Below, in pieces: positions 27,329-39,672 of a stretch of 64,000 nucleotides of DNA. This DNA comes from Qipengyuania spongiae (GTDB taxonomy: Bacteria; Pseudomonadota; Alphaproteobacteria; Sphingomonadales; Sphingomonadaceae), in the NCBI RefSeq assembly GCF_026168555.1, contig NZ_CP092471.1:2676501-2740500 (forward strand). The letters are read 5' to 3'. Both the position numbers and the translations under genes were made by a program. Numbering within the stretch: position 1 is the stretch's first letter; each line of letters opens with the position of its first letter. The notes beneath the pieces are model-generated. The model was not told the origin of the DNA. It was given only the letters and a program-made list of their open reading frames with translations, and did not search any database.

Positions 27329-27850
27329 ATGCCGCTTACGCTTCATGCCGCCTATGTTCCGAGCGCGCTCCAGATGCTGGGAACCGCGCGCCACCTGATC
27401 GACACGGCCGAGAGCTGGTGCGGCGAGAGCGGCACGAGCGAGGCGGATCTGATTGGCTGCCGTCTGGCAGAGGACATGCTGCCGTTCAGCTATCAGATCA
27501 AGAGCGTGGCCGAGCATACGCGAGGTTCGATCGAAGGCGTTCGAACCGGCATCTATTCCCCCGATCTCGATCCCCCACCGGCCAGTTTCGAGGCGCTGCG
27601 GACCAGGGTGACCGGCGCTATCGAGGCGCTGGAAAGGGTGAGCGTCGAGGAGATGGAAGGCTTCATGGGCCAGCCCATGCGGTTCGAGATGAAGAGCTTC
27701 CGCCTCGATTTCACCGCCGAGGATTTTCTGCTGAGCTTCAGCCAGCCCAACCTCTATTTCCACTGTACGACCGCCTACGACATCCTGCGCATGAAAGGTG
27801 TCCCGGTGGGCAAGCGCGATTTTCTCGGGCGGATGCGGATTTCCGGTTGA
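27329..27850 (+). CDS. DUF1993 (DinB-like) family protein
   Basis: A 173-residue helical protein; start at ATG 27329 with CGGGAG upstream. The opening YVPSALQMLGTARHLIDTAE and later RLAEDMLPFSYQIKSVAEH and FYFHCTTAYDILR-like segments (here LYFHCTTAYDILRMKGVPVGKRDFLG) match DUF1993. The family has a DinB/YfiT-like four-helix fold, with no established function. Single gene. Confidence 0.88.
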   Translation: MPLTLHAAYVPSALQMLGTARHLIDTAESWCGESGTSEADLIGCRLAEDMLPFSYQIKSVAEHTRGSIEGVRTGIYSPDLDPPPASFEALRTRVTGAIEALERVSVEEMEGFMGQPMRFEMKSFRLDFTAEDFLLSFSQPNLYFHCTTAYDILRMKGVPVGKRDFLGRMRISG

Positions 27851-27871
27851 TCGCTTCCCGACGGACCGGGG

Positions 27872-28552
27872 CTAGGTCTTCCGGGCGAACCAGATCGTGT
27901 GGCGGGGCCCCTTGTTGTTGGGCCGGGCGCGGACCTCACGCACATCGACCGAGAACCCCGCATCCATCAGACGGCGGGTGAACTTGTGGTCGGGCGCGGC
28001 CGACCATACCGCCAGAATGCCGCCGGGCCGCAACGCCTCGCGCGCCTTGCCGATGCCGGTGCGGGTGTAGAGGCGGTCGTTGGCGTCCCGCACGATGCCG
28101 TCGGGGCCGTTGTCGACATCGAGAAGGATGGCGTCGAACTTGGGGGTCGTCCCGTCGTTGGCATCGTCGATTAGAGCGGCGACATCGCACAAGACCACCT
28201 CGCCGCGCGGGTCGGACAGCGTGTCGCCGGTCAGATGCGCCAGCGGCCCTGCGGCCCAGTCGAGGATGTCGGGCACGATTTCGGCGACGACGATGCGCGC
28301 CTTCGGCCCCGTCGCGCCTAGCGCGGCGCGATAGGTGAAACCGAGCCCGTAGCCGCCGATGAGGACGCGCGGGTTCGGCGCGGCGATCTCGGCCAGAGTG
28401 AGGATGGCGAGCTGTTCCTCGCTGAACTGCATCCGCGTGCCCATCAGCTCGTCGCGGCCGAGCATCACGATGAAGTCGCGTCCGTGGCTCACCAGGGTCA
28501 GCGTGTCGCCGCCCGGTATCTGGGCGGTGGCGATGGTTTCGCGGGGAAGCAT
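27872..28552 (-). CDS. Spermidine synthase-like methyltransferase-fold protein
   Basis: A 226-residue protein from ATG 28552. It has the Rossmann SAM-binding motif RVLIGGYGLGFTYRAAL (about residues 65-81), an acidic AEIVPDILDWA, and ILLDVDNGPDG, as in the spermidine synthase-like family. It lacks the N-terminal spermidine synthase domain and is about 60 residues short, so it is probably not a true aminopropyltransferase. It follows pnp downstream after a hairpin. Confidence 0.8.
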   Translation of the reverse strand: MLPRETIATAQIPGGDTLTLVSHGRDFIVMLGRDELMGTRMQFSEEQLAILTLAEIAAPNPRVLIGGYGLGFTYRAALGATGPKARIVVAEIVPDILDWAAGPLAHLTGDTLSDPRGEVVLCDVAALIDDANDGTTPKFDAILLDVDNGPDGIVRDANDRLYTRTGIGKAREALRPGGILAVWSAAPDHKFTRRLMDAGFSVDVREVRARPNNKGPRHTIWFARKT

Positions 28553-28568
28553 GTCGTTCTCCAAACGA

Positions 28569-28598
28569 AAGGGGCCGCAGGCGAACCCGCGGCCCCTT
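28569..28598 (-). terminator. Hairpin downstream of pnp
   Basis: AAGGGGCCGC and GCGGCCCCTT form a perfect 10-bp GC-rich stem with a 10-base loop, 22 bp after the pnp stop on its strand. There is no long U-run. It probably ends or attenuates the rpsO-pnp transcript before the next minus-strand gene. Confidence 0.65.
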
Positions 28599-28619
28599 CC
28601 CTATCACAAGGCGGAAAGA

Positions 28620-30938
28620 TCAGTCCTTCAGGAAGTCGGGCATCTGCGCGCCGCCTTCGTTGCCGCCATTGTCGCGGCCGCCATCGCGGTCACCGCCACG
28701 ATCGCGGTCGCCGCCGCCGCGCGGTCCGCGACCACCCCGGCCGCCGCGACGATCGCCGCCGCCGCGGTTGCCGCCACGGCCGCCTTCACGGTCGCCACGC
28801 GGTTCGCGCGGAGGACGGGTGTCCTCCAGCTCCTCGCCGGTTTCCTGGTCGACGACGCGCATCGACAGGCGGACCTTGCCGCGATTGTCGATCTCGAGGA
28901 CCTTGACCTTCACTTCCTGGCCTTCGGAGACGACGTCGGTCGGCTTCTCGACCCGCTCGTTCTTCATTTCGGAGACGTGGACGAGACCGTCCTTGCCGCC
29001 CATGAAGTTCACGAACGCGCCGAAGTCGACGATGTTGACGACCTTGCCGTTGTAGATCTTGCCGACTTCCGCCTCTTCGACGATGCCTTCGATCCAGCGC
29101 TTCGCCGCCTCGATCTCGTCGGCGTTGGAGGAGCTGATCTTGATCACGCCCTCGTCGTCGATGTCGACCTTGGCGCCGGTTTCGGCCACGATCTCGCGGA
29201 TCACCTTGCCGCCGGTGCCAATGACGTCGCGGATCTTCGACTTGTCGATCTGCATCGTCTCGATACGCGGCGCGTGCTTGGAAACACCCGAACGCGACGC
29301 ACCGAGCGCCTTGTTCATCTCGCCCAGGATGTGGGCGCGGCCGGACTTGGCCTGCTCCAGCGCGGTCTTCATGATTTCCTGCGTGATGCCGGCGACCTTG
29401 ATGTCCATCTGGAGCGAGGTGATGCCCTTCTCCGAACCGGCAACCTTGAAGTCCATGTCGCCGAGGTGATCCTCGTCACCCAGGATGTCGCTGAGAACCG
29501 CGAAATCCTCGCCTTCGAGGATCAGGCCCATGGCGATGCCGGAGACCGGACGCTCGATCGGAACGCCAGCGTCCATCATCGAAAGACACCCGCCGCACAC
29601 GGTCGCCATCGAGCTCGAGCCGTTGGACTCGGTGATGTCCGACAGGATGCGGATCGTGTAGGGGAAGTCCTCGTGATCGGGCAGGACCGGGTGCAGCGCG
29701 CGCCAGGCGAGCTTGCCGTGGCCGGTCTCGCGGCGGCTGGTGAAGCCGAAGCGGCCCACTTCGCCGACCGAATAGGGCGGGAAGTTGTAGTGCAGCATGA
29801 AGGGCGAGTAGGAGAGGCCTTCCAGCCCGTCGATCATCTGCTCGCTGTCCTTGGTGCCCAGCGTGGTGGTGCAGATCGCCTGCGTCTCGCCGCGGGTGAA
29901 CAGCGCCGAACCGTGGGTGCGGGGCAGCAGGCCGACCATCGCCTCGATCGGGCGGACCTGATCGACCTTGCGCCCGTCGATGCGGGTGCCGTCCTTCAGG
30001 ATCGCGCCGCGCACGATGTCGCTTTCCAGCTTCTTCACCAGCTTGAGCTTGCCGAGATATTCCGCCGGATCGTCGTGATCGAGGCTCTCGTAATGCTCGC
30101 GGGCCTTGGCGCGCGCGGCGTTGACCGCATCTTGGCGCTGGCCCTTGTCGGTGATCTTGTAGGCGGCTTCGAGGTCGGCGCCGATGATGCCGCGCAGTTC
30201 CTCGAGCGTGGCCGACTTGTCTTCGACCGGCTTCAGGTCCCACGGATCCTTGGCGGCCTGTTCGGCGAGATCGATGATCGCACCGATGACCTTGCGGCTT
30301 TCCTCGTGCGCGAACATGACGGCGCCAAGCATTTCCTCTTCGGTCAGCTCCTTGGCTTCCGATTCCACCATCATCACCGCGTCCTGCGTCGCGGCGACGA
30401 CGAGGTCGAGACGGCCTTCCTCGTCGAGGCAAGTCGAGAGCGAGGGGTTGAGCTCGTATTCGCCGTTGCGGAAGCCCACGCGGGCGGCGCCGATCGGGCC
30501 CATGAAGGGCACGCCGCTGATGGTCAGCGCGGCGGAAGCGGCGATCATGGCGACGATGTCGGGCTCGGTCTCGCCGTCATAGGAGAGGACCTGCGCGATC
30601 ACGTTGATCTCGTTGTAGAACCCTTCGGGGAAGAGCGGCCGCACGGGACGATCGATCAGGCGCGAGACCAGCGTTTCCTTCTCGGTCGGGCGCGCCTCGC
30701 GCTTGAAGAAGCCACCCGGGATGCGCCCGGCGGCGGAGAACTTTTCCTGATAGTTCACGGTCAGCGGGAAGAAGTCCTGCCCTTCGCGAACGGTGCGGGC
30801 GGCGGTCACCGCGCACAGCACCACGGTTTCGCCATAGGTAGCCAGCACGGCGCCATCGGCCTGACGGGCGATGCGCCCGGTTTCCAGAGTGAGGGTCTTT
30901 CCGCCCCACTCCAGCGATACGGTTTTCGTGTCGAACAT
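28620..30938 (-). CDS. pnp: Polyribonucleotide nucleotidyltransferase
   Basis: A 772-residue exoribonuclease from ATG 30938. It has two RNase PH domains (first with [14 protein letters not shown] and [12 protein letters not shown]; second with [17 protein letters not shown] and the catalytic [18 protein letters not shown] region), a KH domain ([15 protein letters not shown]) and an S1 domain ([26 protein letters not shown], here cited in part). PNPase degrades RNA 3' to 5' with phosphate. The last about 70 residues are an Arg/Gly/Asp-rich low-complexity tail with repeated RGG. It follows rpsO, as in many bacteria. Confidence 0.96.
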   Translation of the reverse strand: MFDTKTVSLEWGGKTLTLETGRIARQADGAVLATYGETVVLCAVTAARTVREGQDFFPLTVNYQEKFSAAGRIPGGFFKREARPTEKETLVSRLIDRPVRPLFPEGFYNEINVIAQVLSYDGETEPDIVAMIAASAALTISGVPFMGPIGAARVGFRNGEYELNPSLSTCLDEEGRLDLVVAATQDAVMMVESEAKELTEEEMLGAVMFAHEESRKVIGAIIDLAEQAAKDPWDLKPVEDKSATLEELRGIIGADLEAAYKITDKGQRQDAVNAARAKAREHYESLDHDDPAEYLGKLKLVKKLESDIVRGAILKDGTRIDGRKVDQVRPIEAMVGLLPRTHGSALFTRGETQAICTTTLGTKDSEQMIDGLEGLSYSPFMLHYNFPPYSVGEVGRFGFTSRRETGHGKLAWRALHPVLPDHEDFPYTIRILSDITESNGSSSMATVCGGCLSMMDAGVPIERPVSGIAMGLILEGEDFAVLSDILGDEDHLGDMDFKVAGSEKGITSLQMDIKVAGITQEIMKTALEQAKSGRAHILGEMNKALGASRSGVSKHAPRIETMQIDKSKIRDVIGTGGKVIREIVAETGAKVDIDDEGVIKISSSNADEIEAAKRWIEGIVEEAEVGKIYNGKVVNIVDFGAFVNFMGGKDGLVHVSEMKNERVEKPTDVVSEGQEVKVKVLEIDNRGKVRLSMRVVDQETGEELEDTRPPREPRGDREGGRGGNRGGGDRRGGRGGRGPRGGGDRDRGGDRDGGRDNGGNEGGAQMPDFLKD

Positions 30939-31076
30939 GTATTTTCCTTTTGAACCCGCCCGGCCACATTGCCGCACGGGGCCTACTGCCGGGGATACCG
31001 TCCCGGTCCGGTGCGGGGCTATTCGCGCCCCTGTTTGCCGACCGCCCGCGCCGGATTGCGCGGGAGCCGGATAGTG

Positions 31077-31106
31077 GAAGGGGCGGCCCTTTGGAGCCGC
31101 CCCTTC
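31077..31106 (-). terminator. rpsO terminator/attenuator hairpin
   Basis: GAAGGGGCGGC and GCCGCCCCTTC form a perfect 11-bp stem with an 8-base loop, starting 10 bp after the rpsO stop on the minus strand. It separates rpsO from pnp, where many bacteria have an attenuator or RNase III site controlling pnp. Confidence 0.75.
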
Positions 31107-31115
31107 GAGAAACTC

Positions 31116-31385
31116 TTACTTGCGAAGACCCAGCTTCTGGATCAGCGCATTGTACCGCTCGACATCGATCTTCTTGAGATAGGCGAGCAGGTTGCGGCGC
31201 TTGTTGACCATCATCAGCAGACCGCGACGCGAGTGGTTGTCCTTGTGGTTGGACTTGAAGTGCTCGGTCAGGTTGCGGATACGCTCGGTCAGGATGGCGA
31301 CCTGGACTTCGGGCGAACCGGTGTCGCCGTCGCTCTGCGCGTTGTCCTTGATGATTTCCTGTTTCTTTTCGGCGGTAACCGACAT
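31116..31385 (-). CDS. rpsO: 30S ribosomal protein S15
   Basis: An 89-residue protein, exactly the usual length, from ATG 31385 (an in-frame ATG three codons earlier exists but MSVTAEKK is the family start). The S15 core is intact: [20 protein letters not shown] and [18 protein letters not shown]. It binds 16S rRNA and helps bridge the subunits. It starts just after truB and precedes pnp. Confidence 0.97.
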   Translation of the reverse strand: MSVTAEKKQEIIKDNAQSDGDTGSPEVQVAILTERIRNLTEHFKSNHKDNHSRRGLLMMVNKRRNLLAYLKKIDVERYNALIQKLGLRK

Positions 31386-31390
31386 GTCAT

Positions 31391-32380
31391 TCACTCCGCG
31401 ACATCGGGAAGGTTGAAACCCCGCACCACCTTGGCGGTGCCTCCCGTGATCTCCACGAGCGCGACGGGAACATCGTCCAGCCTGGCAAGGTGAAGCCCAT
31501 CGGGATGGGGCAAATCCGAAAGCACCCGGCCCTGACGGACCGCCTGCGCGCTATCGGGATCGAGCATCAGGGCCGGGATGTCGTCCAGCCCCGCCTCGAG
31601 CGGCAGGAGTAGGTCTTGAAGTGGCGCGCCCTTAGCGGTTTCCTCGAAACTGTCCAGCGAAATCGCCCGTTCCTCGGCAAAGGGCCCCGCCTTCACGCGC
31701 CTGAGATAGGTCACGTGTCCCACCGTTCCAAGGGCGCGCGCGATGTCCCGTGCAAGGCTGCGGATATACGTGCCCTTCGAGACATGCGCGACCAGCGTCA
31801 CCGCGTCGGCAAGCTCGAGCGGCGCGGCAGGGTCGTAGGGATCGGGCCGCCCGGCCGAGGTCGCGAAGGCGGAGCGGATCGGTGCGTCCGACCGCTCGCC
31901 CGCCAGCGCGAGCGAATGGACGGTCACCGCGCGCAGTTTCATGTCGACCTCTTCGCCCGCCCGTGCGAGATCATAGGCGCGCCGACCGTCGATCTTGATC
32001 GCCGAATAGGAGGGCGGCGCCTGCTCGATCTCTCCAGTGAAATGGTCGAGCATGGCGGGGATCGCGGCCATGGGCGGACGGCGGTCGCTGCGTTCGATCA
32101 CCTCGCCCTCCGTATCGAGCGTGTCGGTCTGCTCGCCGAACTGGATGGTGAACTCGTATATCTTGCTCGCATCGAGCATCCGCCCGGCCAGCTTGGTCGC
32201 CTCGCCCAGCGCGATCGGCAGCACGCCCTCGGCCAGCGGGTCGAGCGTGCCGCCGTGCCCGACCTTGGTTTTCGGATAGCCCGCCTGGCGCATGATCCGC
32301 TTCACCGCGCCCACCGCCTGGGTCGAGCCGAGGCCGCGCGGCTTGTCGAGGATCAGCCAGCCATGAAGCTGCGGTTTCAC
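31391..32380 (-). CDS. truB: tRNA pseudouridine(55) synthase
   Basis: A 329-residue protein. It begins at GTG 32380, overlapping the stop of the M50 gene; the frame is open much further upstream but that part is a shadow of the M50 gene. The [14 protein letters not shown] start, the catalytic motif [19 protein letters not shown] (Asp about residue 47) and [15 protein letters not shown] are typical of TruB. It makes pseudouridine 55 in tRNA. It is 5 bp upstream of rpsO. Confidence 0.95.
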   Translation of the reverse strand: MKPQLHGWLILDKPRGLGSTQAVGAVKRIMRQAGYPKTKVGHGGTLDPLAEGVLPIALGEATKLAGRMLDASKIYEFTIQFGEQTDTLDTEGEVIERSDRRPPMAAIPAMLDHFTGEIEQAPPSYSAIKIDGRRAYDLARAGEEVDMKLRAVTVHSLALAGERSDAPIRSAFATSAGRPDPYDPAAPLELADAVTLVAHVSKGTYIRSLARDIARALGTVGHVTYLRRVKAGPFAEERAISLDSFEETAKGAPLQDLLLPLEAGLDDIPALMLDPDSAQAVRQGRVLSDLPHPDGLHLARLDDVPVALVEITGGTAKVVRGFNLPDVAE

Positions 32381-33063
32381 GAGACCGCCTGCGCCACGAA
32401 GTCGGCGACCATCAGATAGCGCTCCTGCAACCACAGGACCGGCGGGAAGACCACGTTCTCGACAAGGCCGCTCTCCGGGAAGGCCCAGCTCGCCGCGATC
32501 AGCACGACGATGAACATCATCCCGGCGGCCTGCAAGCGTTGCCACTGGCGCGCCATGCGTGGCGGCAGCAATCCGCCCACGATATGCGACCCGTCGAAAG
32601 GCGGGATCGGCAGCAGGTTGAACAGGCCGAGGAAGATATTGATGAGGATGAAATAGACGAGCGCGTTGAACGCCAGACTGCCGGGCTCGAGCGTGCTCCA
32701 GCCGAGACCGAAGACGAGGCCCGCCACCACCGCGCCGATCAGGGCGAGCATGAAATTGGTTGCCGGGCCGGCGGCGGCGACCGCCATCATGCCGAAGCGC
32801 GGATTGTCGAGCCGGTTCTTGCGCACCGGCACCGGCTTCGCCCAGCCGAAGATCGGCCCGCCGAACAGCGCCAGCGCGCCGGGGACCAGCAGCGTGCCGA
32901 TCGGATCGACGTGGCGGATCGGGTTGAGCGAGAGCCGCCGCTTCTCCTTCGCCGTGGGATCGCCAAGCGCGAGTGCCGCCCAGCCATGCGCCACCTCGTG
33001 AAACACGATAGCGATCACGAGGCACGGGATCAGGATCGCCGCGAGGAGGATGGTGTCGGTCAT
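32377..33063 (-). CDS. Site-2 protease-type M50 metalloprotease
   Basis: A 228-residue membrane protein. The zinc motif HEVAH (about residues 22-26) sits in the first membrane helix. The family blocks LSLNPIRHVDPIGTLLVP and NLLPIPPFDGSH (the third zinc ligand Asp about residue 161) follow. There is no PDZ domain, so it is the minimal S2P type (YwhC-like), not RseP. The substrate is unknown. Its stop overlaps the GTG of truB, so the two are translationally coupled. Confidence 0.92.
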   Translation of the reverse strand: MTDTILLAAILIPCLVIAIVFHEVAHGWAALALGDPTAKEKRRLSLNPIRHVDPIGTLLVPGALALFGGPIFGWAKPVPVRKNRLDNPRFGMMAVAAAGPATNFMLALIGAVVAGLVFGLGWSTLEPGSLAFNALVYFILINIFLGLFNLLPIPPFDGSHIVGGLLPPRMARQWQRLQAAGMMFIVVLIAASWAFPESGLVENVVFPPVLWLQERYLMVADFVAQAVS

Positions 33064-33088
33064 GCGAGGTCAGATAGGGCGTCGGGGC

Positions 33089-33664
33089 CTAACCCGCCAG
33101 CGCCGCGACGAAGTGCTTGCGGCACAGCGCGACATAGCGATCGTTGCCGCCGATCTCGGTCTGCTCGCCCGCGCGCACCGCCCGGCCCTCGCCATCGACG
33201 CGCAGGTTCATTGTCGCCTTGCGCCCGCAATGGCACACGCCCTTCAGCTCCACGAGCTTGTCGGCGATGCCAAGCAGCGCCGCCGATCCGGGAAAGAGCT
33301 CGCCTTGGAAATCGGTCCTGAGGCCGTAGCAGATGATAGGAATGCCCGCCTCGTCCGCCAGCCGGGCGAGCTGCCACACCTGTTCGCGGGTGAGGAACTG
33401 CGCTTCGTCCACCAGCACGCAGTCGAGCGGCTTTTCGCGATGCGCCCGGGCAATCTCCAGCCAGAGATCGGTGTCGGGGCGGTAAAGCCTCGCGTCCGCC
33501 TCCAGCCCGATGCGGCTGCGCACCATGCGCTCGCTGCGCGTGTCGAGCTGTGCGGTCCACAGCTGGGTCCGCATGCCCCGTTCGCGATAGTTGAAATCCG
33601 CCTGCAAGAGGGTGGAGGACTTCCCCGCGTTCATGCTGGCATAGTAGAAATAGAGCTTGGCCAT
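33089..33664 (-). CDS. tdk: Thymidine kinase
   Basis: A 191-residue type II thymidine kinase from ATG 33664. Walker A is ASMNAGKSSTLLQ (about residues 9-21), DEAQFL is the Walker B/catalytic region, and the zinc lasso has CHCG near residue 146 plus a later Cys (ALCRKHF). It phosphorylates thymidine in salvage. It lies just upstream of the M50-truB-rpsO-pnp run, and is divergent from the DUF4126-like gene. Confidence 0.94.
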   Translation of the reverse strand: MAKLYFYYASMNAGKSSTLLQADFNYRERGMRTQLWTAQLDTRSERMVRSRIGLEADARLYRPDTDLWLEIARAHREKPLDCVLVDEAQFLTREQVWQLARLADEAGIPIICYGLRTDFQGELFPGSAALLGIADKLVELKGVCHCGRKATMNLRVDGEGRAVRAGEQTEIGGNDRYVALCRKHFVAALAG

Positions 33665-33785
33665 CGGCCCGTGTCGCCCAGACGTCGGGCGCGGACCAGC
33701 CCCCGCCTGCCCGTTATAGACAATCTCGCGGAAAGGTTCTGCGGGTCGCTCGTTGATGGGCAAATCGCTGTCAGGAGTAGCCGCT

Positions 33786-34235
33786 GTGATCCGTTCGATA
33801 TTAATGGGCCTCGTCGCGGGCCAGCGCGGGATGACCCCGCTTGCCGCCATCGCCGCCGCCGCGCGGCGCGGCACCCTGCCCGCCGGCGCACCATTGCAGG
33901 GCCTGATGGCTCATCCCGTCATCGCCGGCGGCGCCGTCGCGCTGGCGGCGGTGGAGATGGCGGGCGACAAGATGAAGACCGCGCCCGACCGGATCGTGCC
34001 GATCGGGCTGGTCGTGCGCAGCATCACTTCGGCCTATGCCGGGGCTGCGCTCGCACCGCGCGGTCAGCGGGCCGCCGGGGCGGCGCTGGCCGTGGTCGCG
34101 GCGCTCGGCGCGTCCTATGTCGGTTGGCGGCTGCGCTGCGCGGCCATGGGAAAATACGGCCAGACCCCGACCGGCGCGGTCGAGGATGCGGCGGTGCTCG
34201 GAAGCGGGCTGGCGGTGGCGCTGACGCCGCGCTGA
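33786..34235 (+). CDS. DUF4126-like membrane protein
   Basis: A 149-residue protein with three to four weak membrane helices. I start it at GTG 33786 because AGGAG stands 8 bp upstream; the upstream ATG 33756 has no such site. The opening IRSILMGLVAGQRGMTPLAA and KMKTAPDRIVPIGLVVRSITSAYAG match DUF4126-type proteins of sphingomonads. Function unknown. It lies on the opposite strand inside the translation operon region, convergent with rbfA, 3 bp between stops. Confidence 0.75.
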   Translation: MIRSILMGLVAGQRGMTPLAAIAAAARRGTLPAGAPLQGLMAHPVIAGGAVALAAVEMAGDKMKTAPDRIVPIGLVVRSITSAYAGAALAPRGQRAAGAALAVVAALGASYVGWRLRCAAMGKYGQTPTGAVEDAAVLGSGLAVALTPR

Positions 34236-34238
34236 GCC

Positions 34239-34640
34239 TTATTCCTCTTCGCCGAGATCGCGGGCCACGCGCGGATCGTCGAGCAGGCGCTCGATCCGGT
34301 CGGCCTCGTCGAAGCTCTCGTCCGGCTGGAAGGACAGTTTCGGCGCGAATTTGAGGCCCAGGCGCTTCGCCACCTCACGCTGGAAGAAGGCGGTGTTGGT
34401 GCGCAGCGCCTTCAGCACCGGCCCCTCGTCCTGCCCCAGTAACGGCTTCACATAGGCTTTCGCGTTCCTGAGGTCCGGCGACATCCGGACCTCGGTCACG
34501 GCGATGTTGCTGGCCGACAGCACCTCGTCATGCGCCTCGCCGCGGGCGAGGAGTTCGGACAGGATGTGCCGAACCCGCTCGCCCACCTTGAGGACGCGGA
34601 CCGATTGCTGCTCGGGCGTCGAATGCTGATGTCGGGCCAT
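34239..34640 (-). CDS. rbfA: 30S ribosome-binding factor A
   Basis: A 133-residue protein with the RbfA KH-like fold: [21 protein letters not shown] at the start, [20 protein letters not shown] in the middle, and [24 protein letters not shown] at the end (quoted as short landmarks). It matures the 5' end of 16S rRNA during cold growth. It is 18 bp downstream of infB, in the classic order. Confidence 0.95.
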   Translation of the reverse strand: MARHQHSTPEQQSVRVLKVGERVRHILSELLARGEAHDEVLSASNIAVTEVRMSPDLRNAKAYVKPLLGQDEGPVLKALRTNTAFFQREVAKRLGLKFAPKLSFQPDESFDEADRIERLLDDPRVARDLGEEE

Positions 34641-34658
34641 GGCCGACGGGCGAGCGGA

Positions 34659-37220
<2,562 letters not shown>

Positions 37221-37229
37221 ACTAACTCG

Positions 37230-37991
37230 TCAATCCTTCGTATTCTCGTCGTCGCGCGCCAGAAACGCGCCATCGCCGGGATCGGTGTGTCCCGTATAAA
37301 TCAACAGGCGATCGAGTGCCCGCCGGACCCGTTCGGCCGCGCTCTGCCCCCCTCGTGCCCCCTTGGTGCCACGGGGTGCGCCGCCAGCCGACACGCCCAG
37401 ATGGACGACGTTCTCGCGGCCCAATGCCACAGACAGCGCGTTGCGGTCCAGTGGCAGGACGATGCCGCGATCGCCGGAGCCTTCGCGGTCCGATCCCACG
37501 CGCCACGCCTGATCCAGCTTCTTGCGTCCGTCCTCGCTCGCATCGGATGCGTGCAGCAGCAGGGCAACCTCACCCACCCGCGCCGCGTCGATGATGCGCT
37601 GCGTGCCCAATATGAGGCTTCCCGTCCGCATTTCCAGCCCCAGCCGGTCGAGGAAATTGCGAGTCAGCGCATCCTCGACCCTGTGGGGCAAGTCCGCGAC
37701 GATCTCGAGTTCGCCGGTCTTGAAGGCCCGCGCGAGCGCGCCGCGCAGCTTTCCTCTATCGAGAGCCGCCTGCAATTCGGTACGCGACACGCAGATCCAC
37801 GCGCCCCGCCCCGGGGCCTTCGCCTGTGCATCGGGCAGGACGAGACCGGTGGGCGAGACGGCCAGACGGATCAGCGCGTCGCGATGACCGGTCCGGCCGG
37901 ACAGCACGCAGCGCCGTTCCGGCCCGGACGTGCCGGGCCGGCTCGGTTCGGCGATGTCGGAACTCAGGCGCTCATTGGGTGGAGTCCGCAT
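37230..37991 (-). CDS. YlxR (DUF448) RNA-binding protein fused to an L7Ae-like domain
   Basis: A 253-residue protein. The N-terminal YlxR domain has GPERRCVLSGRTGHRDALIR and GRGAWICVSR (about residues 23-70). The C-terminal half has SLILGTQRIIDAARVGEVALL, then HASDASEDGRKKL, an L7Ae/L30e-like RNA-binding pattern. The fused form is usual in alphaproteobacteria. It overlaps the nusA end by 20 bp and precedes infB by 9 bp, so it is co-translated. A role as an RNA-binding or RNase P-linked regulator has been proposed for YlxR. Confidence 0.88.
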   Translation of the reverse strand: MRTPPNERLSSDIAEPSRPGTSGPERRCVLSGRTGHRDALIRLAVSPTGLVLPDAQAKAPGRGAWICVSRTELQAALDRGKLRGALARAFKTGELEIVADLPHRVEDALTRNFLDRLGLEMRTGSLILGTQRIIDAARVGEVALLLHASDASEDGRKKLDQAWRVGSDREGSGDRGIVLPLDRNALSVALGRENVVHLGVSAGGAPRGTKGARGGQSAAERVRRALDRLLIYTGHTDPGDGAFLARDDENTKD

Positions 37992-39672
37992 CGGCGGCCT
38001 CCTGCGATTGACCCTGCGGGTCGCCTTGCGCTTCCGCCGCGCCCGCGTCTGCCGGCGCGGCCTCTTCGTCGTCGAACCAGTGCGCGCGGGCGGCCATGAT
38101 GATCTCGTTGCCCTGCTCTTCGGTCAGACCGTATTCGCCGAGCACGCCGCCCTTGTCCTGTTCGCGGACCGAGGGCCGCCGCATCGGCGGACCGCCGGCG
38201 AGCGCATCGGCCGGGTTCTGGCGCCGGCGCGGGGCCTCGCGCTTCTTCTGGATCAACTCGTCGGTCGCGAGATCGGCGAGATCGTCGAGCGTCTTGATGC
38301 CGCCCTTGCCCAGCGTCACCAGCATCTGCTCGGTGAGATGCGGGAGATCGGCCAGATCGTCCTCCACGCCGAGCGCCTTGCGCTCTTCGCGATGAGTCGC
38401 TTCCTGCCGCTCCAGCGCTTCCTTGGCGCGGTTCTGGAGTTCCTCGCCCAGTTCCTCGTCGAAGCCCTCGATCGTGGCGAGCTCTTCCAGCTCGACATAG
38501 GCAACTTCCTCGAGATCGGTGAAGCCCTCAGCGACGAGCAGCTGCGAGAGCGTCTCGTCGACGTCGAGTTCTTCCTCGAACATCTTGGAGCGCTCGGCGA
38601 ATTCCTGCTGGCGCCTGGTGCTCGCCTCTTCTTCGGTCATGATGTCGATCTGGTGACCGGTGAGCTGGCTGGCGAGGCGCACGTTCTGGCCGCGACGGCC
38701 GATGGCGAGGCTGAGCTGATCGTCGGGCACCACCACCTCGATCCGGCCCTCTTCCTCGTCGAGCACGACGCGGGCCACGGTGGCTGGTTGGAGCGCGTTG
38801 ACGACGAAGGTCGCGGTGTCGTCGCTCCAGGGGATGATGTCGATCTTCTCGCCCTGCAGTTCCTGGACCACCGCCTGTACGCGGCTGCCCTTCATGCCGA
38901 CGCAGGCGCCGACCGGATCGATGCTCGAATCGTGGCTGATGACACCGATCTTGGCGCGGCTGCCGGGATCGCGCGCAGCGGCGCGGATCTCGATGATGCC
39001 GTCGTATATCTCGGGCACTTCCTGCGCGAACAGCTTGCGCATAAAATCGGGATGGGCGCGGGTGAGGAATATCTGCGGCCCGCGATTGTTGCGTTCCACC
39101 TTGCTGATCAGCGCGCGGACACGCTCGCCCACGCGAGCGGCCTCGCGCGGAATCTGCTGGTCGCGGCGGATGACGCCCTCGGCCCGGCCGAGATTGACGA
39201 TCACATGGCCGAATTCCACCGACTTGATTACGCCGGTGATGACTTCGCCGGCGCGGTCCTTGAATTCCTCGTACTGGCGCTCGCGCTCGGCATCGCGGAC
39301 CTTCTGAAAGATCACTTGCTTCGCGCTCTGCGCGTCGATGCGGCCGAGATCCACCGGCGGCAGCGGGTCAACGATGAAGTCGCCGATGCTGGCATCGTCC
39401 TGCAGCTTCTGAGCGGCCTTCAGATCGACCTGCTTGAAGTAGTCCTCGACCTCTTCGACCACCTCGACGACGCGCCACAGACGCAGATCACCGGTCATCG
39501 GATCGAGCTTGGCTCGGATGTCGTTCTCCGCGCCGTAACGGTTGCGCGCCGACTTCTGGATCGCCTCTTCCATCGCCTCGATGACGATGGCCTTGTCGAT
39601 CATCTTCTCGGACGCGACGGAATTCGCGATTGCGAGCAGTTCTGCCTTGTTGGCGGAAATGGCACTGGCCAT
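37972..39672 (-). CDS. nusA: Transcription termination/antitermination protein NusA
   Basis: A 566-residue protein. The N-terminal RNA polymerase-binding domain covers about residues 1-135, followed by S1 (GEVITGVIKSVEFGHVIVNL) and KH1/KH2 (SHDSSIDPVGACVGMKGSRVQ; IGRRGQNVRLASQLTG). The C-terminus has helix-hairpin-helix-like acidic repeats (LLVAEGFTDLEEVAYVE and similar) and an Ala/Asp/Gln-rich tail. It controls pausing, termination and rRNA antitermination. ATG 39672 overlaps the rimP stop. Confidence 0.96.
   Translation of the reverse strand: MASAISANKAELLAIANSVASEKMIDKAIVIEAMEEAIQKSARNRYGAENDIRAKLDPMTGDLRLWRVVEVVEEVEDYFKQVDLKAAQKLQDDASIGDFIVDPLPPVDLGRIDAQSAKQVIFQKVRDAERERQYEEFKDRAGEVITGVIKSVEFGHVIVNLGRAEGVIRRDQQIPREAARVGERVRALISKVERNNRGPQIFLTRAHPDFMRKLFAQEVPEIYDGIIEIRAAARDPGSRAKIGVISHDSSIDPVGACVGMKGSRVQAVVQELQGEKIDIIPWSDDTATFVVNALQPATVARVVLDEEEGRIEVVVPDDQLSLAIGRRGQNVRLASQLTGHQIDIMTEEEASTRRQQEFAERSKMFEEELDVDETLSQLLVAEGFTDLEEVAYVELEELATIEGFDEELGEELQNRAKEALERQEATHREERKALGVEDDLADLPHLTEQMLVTLGKGGIKTLDDLADLATDELIQKKREAPRRRQNPADALAGGPPMRRPSVREQDKGGVLGEYGLTEEQGNEIIMAARAHWFDDEEAAPADAGAAEAQGDPQGQSQEAADADSTQ

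Noticed and set aside
28359..30953. Very long + strand open frame (864 codons) opposite pnp
   Set aside because: It is antisense to pnp, a certain gene, and has no recognisable protein; long antisense frames are common in high-GC DNA. Similar frames opposite infB (34530-36533), nusA (37930-39780) and the catalase-like gene (3690-5075) were rejected for the same reason.
32381..33025. Upstream in-frame extension of truB (to 544 codons)
   Set aside because: It overlaps the M50 gene in another frame and has shadow composition; GTG 32380 gives the exact TruB N-terminus.
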